A stretch of DNA of 64,000 nt from an uncultured Flaviramulus sp. (GTDB taxonomy: Bacteria > Bacteroidota > Bacteroidia > Flavobacteriales > Flavobacteriaceae). The stretch is from positions 1 to 64,000 of the forward strand of contig CANMUP010000006.1 of assembly GCA_947501105.1 (NCBI GenBank), written 5' to 3'. Shown here in pieces: positions 1 to 6,207 of the stretch; the stretch's first letter is position 1, and each line of letters opens with the position of its first letter. Made by a program: the position numbers and the translations under genes. Below the pieces are notes generated by a model, which ran no database searches, had not been told where the DNA came from, and saw nothing but the letters and a program-made list of their open reading frames with translations.

Positions 1-266
1 GATACATCCCCTTCTTTAGGCTGTTTCCCTAAAGGCGAATAAATATTGTAAAACCCAAGGTGCTCCTGTTTGAAGTTTATATGATTGGGAATACAGGTAA
101 AGCCATCATATTTGGGTATTTTACTTAAGTGGTCTTTACCATGATCTTGTTTTATGGTCTCCATATTCCAATGCACCAAGATTTCATTAAAATGACCAGC
201 TATGGTAGGAGCTTTGACCTGCTTATAATAGGACGTGCCTACACGTATATAGGGTGTCTTTTTCAT
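1..266 (-). CDS. Primase-helicase-like mobile-element protein, N-terminal part
   Basis: The first 88 codons are visible; the gene runs off the left edge. The start ATG is at 264-266, and the protein begins MKKTPYIRVGTSYYKQV, followed by an HG-rich, IPKYDGF-containing stretch. From memory this resembles the N-terminus of primase-helicase (DUF5906-type) proteins carried by Flavobacteriia integrative elements; I could not check this. Such proteins are thought to prime replication of the excised element. It lies 26 bp after the HTH gene on the same strand, so the two are probably co-transcribed. Confidence 0.6.
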   Translation of the reverse strand, partial: MKKTPYIRVGTSYYKQVKAPTIAGHFNEILVHWNMETIKQDHGKDHLSKIPKYDGFTCIPNHINFKQEHLGFYNIYSPLGKQPKEGDV

Positions 267-292
267 GAGAATTTTTTTAAATGAAGATTGTC

Positions 293-580
293 CTATTGTA
301 CTTTATGACGCATGGTATATGCTAAAGCTTCGGCTTCTATATCGTGTTTTGACTTTCGTTTGTTTTGAAGTAACCATTCAACGAGTTTGGCTTTCTCAAA
401 AAAGAGCATTTTTCCGTTGGGTTTAGAGTGTGGTATTCTTCCTGAAGCTGTTAGTTTATAAAGATAGCTTCTAGATATACCTGTGTAATCGCTAGCTTCG
501 TCGAAGGTTAGTACCTCTTTATGACCTACTAACAGTTTTTCTAAACGATCCAATCGTTCAAGAATTAATAAATTGTCCAT
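293..580 (-). CDS. Excisionase-like helix-turn-helix protein (HTH_17)
   Basis: A 95-residue protein. An N-terminal helix (about residues 1-20) is followed by a MerR/excisionase-like winged HTH: LTFDEASDYTGISRSYLYKL, then GRIPHSKPNGKMLFF, and a helix containing VEWLLQNKRKS. This arrangement is the standard small DNA-binding protein placed just before the primase gene in Bacteroidota mobile elements. There it is thought to regulate element genes or aid excision. The ATG at 578-580 is followed upstream by a perfect 18-bp palindrome, suggesting autoregulation. Function is inferred from fold and position only. Confidence 0.8.
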   Translation of the reverse strand: MDNLLILERLDRLEKLLVGHKEVLTFDEASDYTGISRSYLYKLTASGRIPHSKPNGKMLFFEKAKLVEWLLQNKRKSKHDIEAEALAYTMRHKVQ

Positions 581-607
581 TTTTATTGTTTTTAGATTTA
601 TAAAATG

Positions 608-625
608 AACAAAAGCGCTTTTGTT
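608..625. promoter_or_regulatory. Perfect 18-bp palindrome upstream of the HTH gene
   Basis: The sequence AACAAAAGCGCTTTTGTT equals its own reverse complement. It lies 28 bp upstream of the ATG of the 95-residue HTH gene. A repressor operator is the simplest reading. Little T-tract follows it, so it looks less like a terminator. Confidence 0.5.
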
Positions 626-904
626 TTCCCTTATGGGATTATGGAAATAAAAGTAAAAAATGTGGCTATTGAAAGAAGAAAAAAAATCAATTAGTTATTC
701 ACAAGTGTTTGAAAAACAACAAATTAAACTAATACACATCAAAATTGATTCAAATATTAAAGCATAATTTTATTTGACATTTTATGATATCAAATAACTC
801 CATTTAAAATTGAAGATTAATGGCCGTTTTAATACCTATTTTGAGTTATTAACAATTGAAATTAAGAGTTTTAGGAAATTTAAGCATATGAAAACGCAGA
901 TATC
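626..904. other. Non-coding stretch between recombinase and HTH gene
   Basis: I see no ORF of note. It contains an inverted repeat with 8-bp arms (AATAACTC at 793-800 and GAGTTATT at 843-850, 42-nt loop) and the short palindrome TGATATCA at 785-792. These could be recombinase arm sites or structure downstream of the recombinase gene, but nothing decides between them. Confidence 0.35.
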
Positions 905-2041
905 CTAATCTTTAGAAATTTTTAAGACTGGAATACTATTAGCAGCTTCTTTCATTTTGACATCAATTATTTTAGCATAAATCTGAGTCGTTCTTATCTC
1001 TTTGTGTCCTAGTCGTTTTGAAACCGTATAAATATCGGCTCCATTTTCTAATAACAATACAGCATTTGTATGTCTAGCACTATGAAAAGTAATATGCTTT
1101 GAAATTCCTGCACGCATACACCACTTTAAAATCTCAGCATTAAAATGAGCACCATATTTAAGGCCTTTAAATACTTTATCATCTCTATTTCCTCGTTCTC
1201 CTAGCAGCTCTCTAGCTTGTTCCGAAATATAAAGATATTCGAGACCTTCGGTTTTCTTCTGTCTGAAAATAATCCGATAATCTTCTTCCTCTTCTCTTAC
1301 TTCAGCCCATTTTAGTTTATTGATATCACTCCAGCGAAGTCCTGTAAGACAACTAAATATAAAAGCTCTTTTTAAAACAGTATGTTTACAAGCCGTTTCA
1401 CTTAAAGCTTGCAGCTCTGAATGTGTTAGGTATTCTCTTTTAGATTCACCTTGACTAAATCCTTTAACAGATTTAACAACATCTACATTTAAATATCCTT
1501 CAGCATAAGCTTCCCTTAATACCGCTCGTAATTTATTGAAGTACGTATATTTTGTGTTTTGAGATAAAGGTGTACCTCCATTAGTTTTAGCTTCTTTATG
1601 AAGATATTTTTTAAATCCTTTTACAAAATTTTCATCAATATCTTTAATAGCTATATTCGGAGGACAATAGCGCTCCAAATGTTTGAAAGCAGCTTTCCAA
1701 TTATCATAATTACCTTTGCTTTCGTATCTATCTTCCTTGAGTTTATTATAGTAATCTAAAAATAAAACCCTGCCTTTATTATCATCCTCAATATTAAATT
1801 TGCCTTTTATTAATTCTGCTTTTTTAAGTGTTAATATATTTTCAGCCAGTTGCCAGGTTTCTTTATTCTCATTCTTTTCAGATATCGTGATTGGATTACC
1901 ATGCAGGTAAAGCTTTAAATATTCAAAATTTCTGTTGTGAGTTTGTTTTCCATTCTCATCTATGGAATATCCTTTATAGTATTCTAAATACAAACTATAA
2001 CGTCCGCTAACAAGTTTTTTCTTTTTAAGACTTATTTTCAT
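905..2041 (-). CDS. Tyrosine recombinase / integrase
   Basis: A 378-residue site-specific recombinase of the Bacteroidota element type. An N-terminal arm-binding region (about 1-85) and a SAM-like core-binding domain (about 90-190) precede the catalytic domain. The catalytic set is visible: R236 in TGLRWSD, H320 and R323 in HSARHT, H346 in LGHKE, and nucleophile Y355 in TTQIYAK. Length is normal and the gene looks intact. It is read away from mnmE and lies 38 bp after the zinc-finger/HTH gene, with which it probably forms an operon. Inference: it integrates the element into the mnmE 3' end. Confidence 0.93.
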   Translation of the reverse strand: MKISLKKKKLVSGRYSLYLEYYKGYSIDENGKQTHNRNFEYLKLYLHGNPITISEKNENKETWQLAENILTLKKAELIKGKFNIEDDNKGRVLFLDYYNKLKEDRYESKGNYDNWKAAFKHLERYCPPNIAIKDIDENFVKGFKKYLHKEAKTNGGTPLSQNTKYTYFNKLRAVLREAYAEGYLNVDVVKSVKGFSQGESKREYLTHSELQALSETACKHTVLKRAFIFSCLTGLRWSDINKLKWAEVREEEEDYRIIFRQKKTEGLEYLYISEQARELLGERGNRDDKVFKGLKYGAHFNAEILKWCMRAGISKHITFHSARHTNAVLLLENGADIYTVSKRLGHKEIRTTQIYAKIIDVKMKEAANSIPVLKISKD

Positions 2042-2079
2042 ATTCTATAATTTAAAATTTATGCATATTATTAAATTCA

Positions 2080-2436
2080 CTATTTATTAAATAGATCATT
2101 TATATCAGAACGCTTAATCCTCGTTGTCCTACTTCCTAAATTAATGGTTTTAATAGTGCCGTTTTTAATATTACGATAAACTGTTTTAATTGAACAATTT
2201 AAAAGAACTGAAACTTCTTTAACTGTCAAAAAATCCAAGACATTTAATTTCTCTACTTCTAATGTTATTTTCTGAGTAGTTTCTTCATTACTCTTTGAAA
2301 TTTTAGCTCCTTTAGTTTTTTCTTTATAATGCCTGCTATTGCATTTGTGTGAACAATATTTAGTCTTAGTTGTCCTAGCTGTAAATTCTTCTTTACAGTA
2401 TTCACAGATTCTCTGTATATGAATATTACTACTCAT
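2080..2436 (-). CDS. Zinc-finger plus excisionase-type HTH protein
   Basis: A 118-residue protein with two parts. Residues about 11-32 carry CEYC and CSHKC pairs (C-x2-C, then C-x3-C), which look like a treble-clef or zinc-ribbon metal site. Residues about 68-117 form an HTH_17/excisionase domain containing FLTVKEVSVLLNCSIKTVYR. It is the first gene of an apparent operon with the integrase, and five 10-bp-phased repeats lie directly upstream. Inference: it is the directionality factor and/or operon regulator of the element. No exact function is established from sequence. Confidence 0.75.
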   Translation of the reverse strand: MSSNIHIQRICEYCKEEFTARTTKTKYCSHKCNSRHYKEKTKGAKISKSNEETTQKITLEVEKLNVLDFLTVKEVSVLLNCSIKTVYRNIKNGTIKTINLGSRTTRIKRSDINDLFNK

Positions 2437-2470
2437 CGAAGTTGGATTAGAAGTTAAAGAGATTAGGTAT

Positions 2471-2520
2471 CGTTAAGAGGTTCTAAGCGGTCTTAAGAAG
2501 CCCTAAATGACTCTAAGTGA
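2471..2520. repeat. Five tandem 10-bp phased TAAR repeats
   Basis: Five consecutive decamers begin at 2471, 2481, 2491, 2501 and 2511. Each has TAAG (TAAA in the fourth) at positions 4-7 and pyrimidines before it in most copies. The exact 10-bp spacing places each motif on the same face of the helix. The array starts 34 bp upstream of the zinc-finger/HTH gene, between it and the mnmE junction. This suits a cooperative excisionase filament or an autoregulatory site. Confidence 0.65.
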
Positions 2521-2546
2521 CATTTTTGGCGAAATTACCAAAAACG

Positions 2547-2565
2547 AGGTGTAATTTTTACACCT
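2547..2565. terminator. Short hairpin with flanking T-tracts
   Basis: AGGTGTAA (2547-2554) and TTACACCT (2558-2565) pair perfectly around TTT, with a T-run after it on the plus strand and CGTTTT after it on the minus strand. It lies downstream of mnmE, so it may end mnmE transcription. The half-site GGTGTAA recurs near 2597-2603 and as GATGTAA near 2586, so an operator or recombinase-site role is equally possible. Confidence 0.4.
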
Positions 2566-2722
2566 TTTTCAAATTTAATGAAAAAGATGTAAAAATGGTG
2601 TAAAAATTATGAAATAATAAACTCACAAAAGAAAGGGAAGGAAAATGTTAGTTTTTGTATAAATCTGATTTTAAGCAATTTGATATCAAAACGAATTAAA
2701 TAACATCAAATAAAATGACTAT

Positions 2723-2740
2723 TTATTTCCCAATACAGAA
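2723..2740. other. Putative attachment site (att) at the mnmE 3' end
   Basis: On the mnmE strand the last 18 bp read TTCTGTATTGGGAAATAA, encoding FCIGK and the stop. From memory the 18-bp direct repeat of Salmonella genomic island 1 at trmE is TTCTGTATTGGGAAGTAA, one base different. An integrase gene within 1 kb of this end supports use of the same site. The second copy would lie left of the window. Confidence 0.6.
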
Positions 2741-4120
2741 ATTAGCAAAAATATTCCCTAATAAATCATCATTAGTAATTTCTCCTGTAATTTCACCAAA
2801 ATAGTAAAGTGCCTGTCGGATATCGATTGCTAAAAGGTCTCCAGACAAACCTGACTCTAGTCCAAACTCAACTTTTTTAACTTCTTCTAATGCTTTCAGT
2901 AATGAATCATAATGCCTTGTATTCGTGATAATTGTATCATTATTTCTAAGAGCACCAGTATTTACAAAACCAAGAAGTTTGTTTTGCAATGTGTCGACAC
3001 CAAAATTCGTTTTTGCCGATAATAATTCTACATCAGAAATTTCATTTTTCAATTTAATAGTAGCTTCTTCTGAAAGCATATCTATTTTATTAGCAATAAC
3101 AATAAGTGGTTTTAATGGGTACTTATTTTTTATTTTTTCAATTTCAACTTTCAACTTTTGCAATTTGTCATCATCATTTAAAATGACATCAGCTTCAAAT
3201 AAATAAACAACTACTTGTGCTTGATCAATTTTTTCAAAAGTTTTTTTAATTCCTATACTTTCTACTACGTCATGTGTTTCTCTAATTCCCGCCGTATCAA
3301 TAAACCTGAACCCAATTCCTCCTATAGATATTTCATCTTCAATAGTATCTCTTGTTGTTCCAGCAATTTCTGAAACTATGGCACGATCTTCATTTAGTAA
3401 TGCATTTAAAAGCGTTGATTTCCCCACATTTGGTTCGCCAACAATAGCCACAGGAATTCCATTTTTAATAACATTACCAACTGCAAACGAATCTATTAAA
3501 CGTTTTAAAACTAATGTAATACGTTCAATTAAATCTTTAAACTGAGTTCTATCTGCAAACTCAACATCTTCTTCTGCAAAATCGAGTTCTAATTCAATCA
3601 ATGATGCGAAATTCAATAATTCTGCTCGTAACTTAGCAATTTCTGATGAAAAACCACCACGCATTTGTTGCATCGCTATTTGATGTGATGCTTCATTATC
3701 ACTAGATATTAAATCTGCTACAGCTTCAGCTTGAGACAAGTCGAGTTTCCCATTTAAAAAGGCGCGTAAAGTAAATTCTCCAGCAGTTGCCATTCTGCAA
3801 CCGTTTCTTAGAAATAATTGAATAATTTCTTGTTGAATATAATTTGAACCATGACAAGAAATTTCGATAACATCCTCACCTGTATAAGAATTTGGATTTT
3901 TAAAAACCGATAATAACACCTCATCTATGGTTCTATCTCCATCAATGATATGCCCTAAATGTATAGTATGCGTAACTTGCTTGCTTAGTATTTTACCAGA
4001 AACCGATTTAAATTGTTTTTCTGAAATACTAATGGCATTTCTACCTGAAAGCCTTATAACTGCAATTGCTCCGGCTCCAGACGGTGTTGCTAATGCTACT
4101 ATGGTGTCTTGATTTATCAT
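2723..4120 (-). CDS. mnmE: tRNA-modification GTPase MnmE (TrmE)
   Basis: With MnmG, MnmE forms the 5-carboxymethylaminomethyl group at U34 of certain tRNAs. The 465-residue protein is full length. The N-terminal formyl-tetrahydrofolate-binding domain opens with DTIVALATPSGAGAIAVIRL. A helical domain follows, interrupted by the G domain: GEPNVGKST (229-237), TTRDT, DTAG (275-278) and NKID. It ends in the invariant CIGK with catalytic Cys462. The ATG lies 4 nt after a good -7 box. The 3' end serves as the boundary of the mobile element and is uninterrupted. Confidence 0.97.
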   Translation of the reverse strand: MINQDTIVALATPSGAGAIAVIRLSGRNAISISEKQFKSVSGKILSKQVTHTIHLGHIIDGDRTIDEVLLSVFKNPNSYTGEDVIEISCHGSNYIQQEIIQLFLRNGCRMATAGEFTLRAFLNGKLDLSQAEAVADLISSDNEASHQIAMQQMRGGFSSEIAKLRAELLNFASLIELELDFAEEDVEFADRTQFKDLIERITLVLKRLIDSFAVGNVIKNGIPVAIVGEPNVGKSTLLNALLNEDRAIVSEIAGTTRDTIEDEISIGGIGFRFIDTAGIRETHDVVESIGIKKTFEKIDQAQVVVYLFEADVILNDDDKLQKLKVEIEKIKNKYPLKPLIVIANKIDMLSEEATIKLKNEISDVELLSAKTNFGVDTLQNKLLGFVNTGALRNNDTIITNTRHYDSLLKALEEVKKVEFGLESGLSGDLLAIDIRQALYYFGEITGEITNDDLLGNIFANFCIGK

Positions 4121-4124
4121 GATG

Positions 4125-4132
4125 CAAAAATA
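4125..4132 (-). promoter_or_regulatory. -7 box abutting the mnmE start
   Basis: On the minus strand TATTTTTG matches the Bacteroidota -7 consensus TAnnTTTG. Only CATC separates it from the ATG, so transcription would begin at or next to the start codon. No clear -33 TTG is visible. Confidence 0.5.
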
Positions 4133-4328
4133 ATAAAATGCTTTGCCAGTTTTGATACATATCCTTCAATATATTGTTATTTAGCAATACTGCCGATACA
4201 GCAAAATATACATTTCTAACGTTCTAATGAGAGTTATTTCTTTCAAACTGATTATTATTATCAATTTTTTTGATTATAAAATGATTACCGTAGCGCATAT
4301 TTCTTAAACAAATTGCAACTAAAACCCT

Positions 4329-4357
4329 AAATATCAATAGTATTACTATTGATATTT
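4329..4357. repeat. Inverted repeat with 13-bp arms
   Basis: The arms AAATATCAATAGT and ACTATTGATATTT are perfect and separated by ATT. The repeat sits in the 319-bp divergent region between mnmE and the gene at 4440, which otherwise holds only promoter-like sequence. It could be an operator or a transcribed hairpin. Confidence 0.5.
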
Positions 4358-4396
4358 TTAAAATGATGTTTTCTTCATAAAAATGATATCAACTAA

Positions 4397-4426
4397 CAAA
4401 TATACTATGCAAGCATAGTATATTTG
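4397..4426. promoter_or_regulatory. 30-bp palindromic operator over the -7 box of the 4440 gene
   Basis: Perfect 14-bp arms (CAAATATACTATGC and its complement) flank AA. The right arm contains TATATTTG (4419-4426), a perfect -7 box for the gene starting at 4440. Any protein bound here would block that promoter. Its 18-bp core recurs with compensating changes upstream of the gene ending at 33949. Confidence 0.65.
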
Positions 4427-4439
4427 CACGCCCATTTTT

Positions 4440-4868
4440 ATGATGAAAGATATGTCGGTTACAGAAAGTGAACTTTACTCCAAAGCAAAAAGTATAAAAA
4501 CTATAGAATTAGGAAGTTTATACTTTTTTGAAAATTTCCTAATTGCAGAATTTAATGAAGGCGTAAATATTAGTTTTGAAAATTTTCATGAAGCTAAAGC
4601 CTTAATAAATGAACACTATGGGGAAACAAACTTTGGCTTTATAGGAAATAGAATAAACTCTTACTCAATATTAATTTCTGATGCTCCACTTTTCAATGAA
4701 GCCTTCAAAAACCTAACGGCTTATGCTACTGTTACTTATAGTTCGTTTGCAGAAAAAGTGTTTGATGTTGAAAACCATTTTTTCGAATTTAATAAAAAGA
4801 ACTTCACATCTTTATTTGAAGCAATAAAATGGGTTAGAGAGTCTCTACAAGAAGAAGCATTAAGTTAA
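4440..4868 (+). CDS. Conserved hypothetical protein, SpoIIAA/STAS-like
   Basis: A 142-residue soluble protein with no signal peptide. The pattern (strand GSLYFFENFLIAEFNEGVNI, helix FHEAKALINEHY, then strands around residues 60-120) resembles the small SpoIIAA/STAS-like family in Flavobacteriaceae, but I recognise no defined function. ATG at 4440 is 13 nt after a -7 box; an in-frame ATG at 4452 (MSVTESEL) is an alternative start. Its last 9 bases overlap the convergent S1-protein gene. A large palindrome over the promoter implies regulation by a repressor. Confidence 0.7.
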   Translation: MMKDMSVTESELYSKAKSIKTIELGSLYFFENFLIAEFNEGVNISFENFHEAKALINEHYGETNFGFIGNRINSYSILISDAPLFNEAFKNLTAYATVTYSSFAEKVFDVENHFFEFNKKNFTSLFEAIKWVRESLQEEALS

Positions 4869-5690
4869 ATAAATACCATCCTGCTTAATCTCAATCAAAC
4901 GTTGCTTATACAAAGTGCCCACAGCTTTTTTAAAATTCTTTTTACTCATTTGCAGCAAGTCTTTTATAGCATCTGGACTAGACTTATCTGTAAGGTTAAT
5001 ATAGCCACTGTTATCGTTAAGTTCCTGCATAATACGTTCTGCATTAGGTTCTATATTTCTATAACCTATTTGACCTAGAGCAATATCTAACTTATTTCCT
5101 GGACGTATTTTTTTTACGATGCCTTTTAGTTTATCACCAACATTAATGTCTTTAAAGATTTGATCTTTATAAATTAAGCCTAAATGGGTTTTATTTACAA
5201 TTACATTCATCCCAATATCGGATGGGTGAGAGACTATTAAATCTACTTCATCAAATTCAGCTACCGAAAGCTCTCTATTATCTAAAAATCTGTTGGTTTT
5301 ACTTGAAGCTACTAGCCTATCGGTTTTTTCATCTAAATAGCAATGCACTAAATACCAACCGCCAGGTTTCATTTTAAAAGCTTGCTCTTTAAACGGGCAA
5401 AATAATTCTTTAACTAATCCCCAATCTAAAAAAGCGCCATAATCAGTCACCTGATTGCATCTTAATAATGCGAAATCGTTGCGCTTAATATAAGGCATAT
5501 CAGTAGTTGCAACTGGTCTTTCTTCATTATCCAAATACACAAAAACCTCAAGCTTATCCCAAATTTTAAACGCTTCAGGAACGTATCTATTTGGTAATAA
5601 CACTTCGTTATCTTCATCATCAATCAAATAGACGCCATGGTCTGTTTCACGAAGTATTTCTAAGGTATTTATTTGTCCTAGTTCTATCAT
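4860..5690 (-). CDS. cvfB: S1 RNA-binding protein, CvfB/YitL family
   Basis: A 276-residue cytoplasmic protein. Residues 1-60 form a first OB-like domain. Tandem S1-like domains follow, including DYGAFLDWGLVKELFCPFKEQ and GDKLKGIVKKIRPGNKLDIALG. The C-terminus is a winged helix (about 215-276, DLLQMSKKNFKKAVGTLYKQ). CvfB proteins in Firmicutes bind RNA and affect virulence-factor expression; the role in Bacteroidota is not established. The start is supported by a -7 box TACCTTTG ending 4 nt before the ATG. The 3' end overlaps the convergent neighbour by 9 bp. Confidence 0.88.
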   Translation of the reverse strand: MIELGQINTLEILRETDHGVYLIDDEDNEVLLPNRYVPEAFKIWDKLEVFVYLDNEERPVATTDMPYIKRNDFALLRCNQVTDYGAFLDWGLVKELFCPFKEQAFKMKPGGWYLVHCYLDEKTDRLVASSKTNRFLDNRELSVAEFDEVDLIVSHPSDIGMNVIVNKTHLGLIYKDQIFKDINVGDKLKGIVKKIRPGNKLDIALGQIGYRNIEPNAERIMQELNDNSGYINLTDKSSPDAIKDLLQMSKKNFKKAVGTLYKQRLIEIKQDGIYLT

Positions 5691-5694
5691 GGCG

Positions 5695-5702
5695 CAAAGG
5701 TA
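5695..5702 (-). promoter_or_regulatory. -7 box abutting the cvfB-like gene
   Basis: TACCTTTG on the minus strand fits TAnnTTTG exactly and is followed by GCGC and the ATG. The spacing implies a leaderless or near-leaderless mRNA. Confidence 0.5.
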
Positions 5703-5726
5703 ATGATATTAGATTTTGAAAAATAA

Positions 5727-5755
5727 AAAAGCGTTACAATAATTGCAACGCTTTT
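5727..5755 (-). terminator. Rho-independent terminator after the DUF2853 gene
   Basis: AAAAGCGTT (5727-5735) pairs with AACGCTTTT (5747-5755), with an extra CAAT/ATTG stem inside the loop. On the minus strand the stem is followed by a T-rich tract. It sits just downstream of the minus-strand gene ending at 5778. Confidence 0.75.
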
Positions 5756-5777
5756 AAACTATATTAAACTACTTATA

Positions 5778-6116
5778 CTAGTAAGCAGACTCTTTCTTGA
5801 AATGTTTAGTCAATAAATAGTATACAACTGCTCTATATTTATTTCTGTTCGATTGACCATATTGATCCATAACAGCTGCAATGCCTTTATCTAAATCTGC
5901 ACCATCTTTTAGGCCTAATTTTTTGATTAAAAAATTGTTCTTAACAGTAGCTAACTCTGATTCGTCTGAACCTGAAACAGTAGATGAATCTGCATTATAA
6001 ATTGAAGGACCACAACCAATGGTCACTTTAGTTAATAAATCCATATCTGCATTAACACCGCATTTGTCTTTTAAATCTGCTGCATACTTTGCAATAAGTT
6101 CGTCTCTTTTACTCAT
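5778..6116 (-). CDS. DUF2853 family protein
   Basis: A 112-residue soluble protein: MSKRDELIAKYAADL, an acidic middle, then KYRAVVYYLLTKHFKKE. It matches the DUF2853 family as I know it, a small helical protein common in Bacteroidota and Proteobacteria with no assigned function. It appears to be a single-gene unit with a strong terminator 23 bp beyond its stop. It lies between cvfB and menD with no obvious functional link to either. Confidence 0.85.
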   Translation of the reverse strand: MSKRDELIAKYAADLKDKCGVNADMDLLTKVTIGCGPSIYNADSSTVSGSDESELATVKNNFLIKKLGLKDGADLDKGIAAVMDQYGQSNRNKYRAVVYYLLTKHFKKESAY

Positions 6117-6207
6117 AATTAAATAGTTTTTGATGTGTTTGTGAAATTTGTAAAATACCTTTTAAAGATAACTATTTTTTAGACACACAGAATTATAGAA
6201 AGTCACT

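Larger units (their letters stand above)
1..2740. mobile_element. End of an integrated element at the mnmE 3' end
   Basis: A block of minus-strand genes runs from the window edge to the mnmE stop codon. It holds a primase-helicase-like start, an HTH protein, a tyrosine recombinase and a zinc-finger/HTH protein. These are typical components of Bacteroidota mobilizable or integrative elements. The recombinase and its likely excisionase lie at the chromosome junction, as expected for an element end. The other end lies beyond position 1, so element size and cargo cannot be seen. Inference: the boundary is in the last 18 bp of mnmE (2723-2740). Confidence 0.75.
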
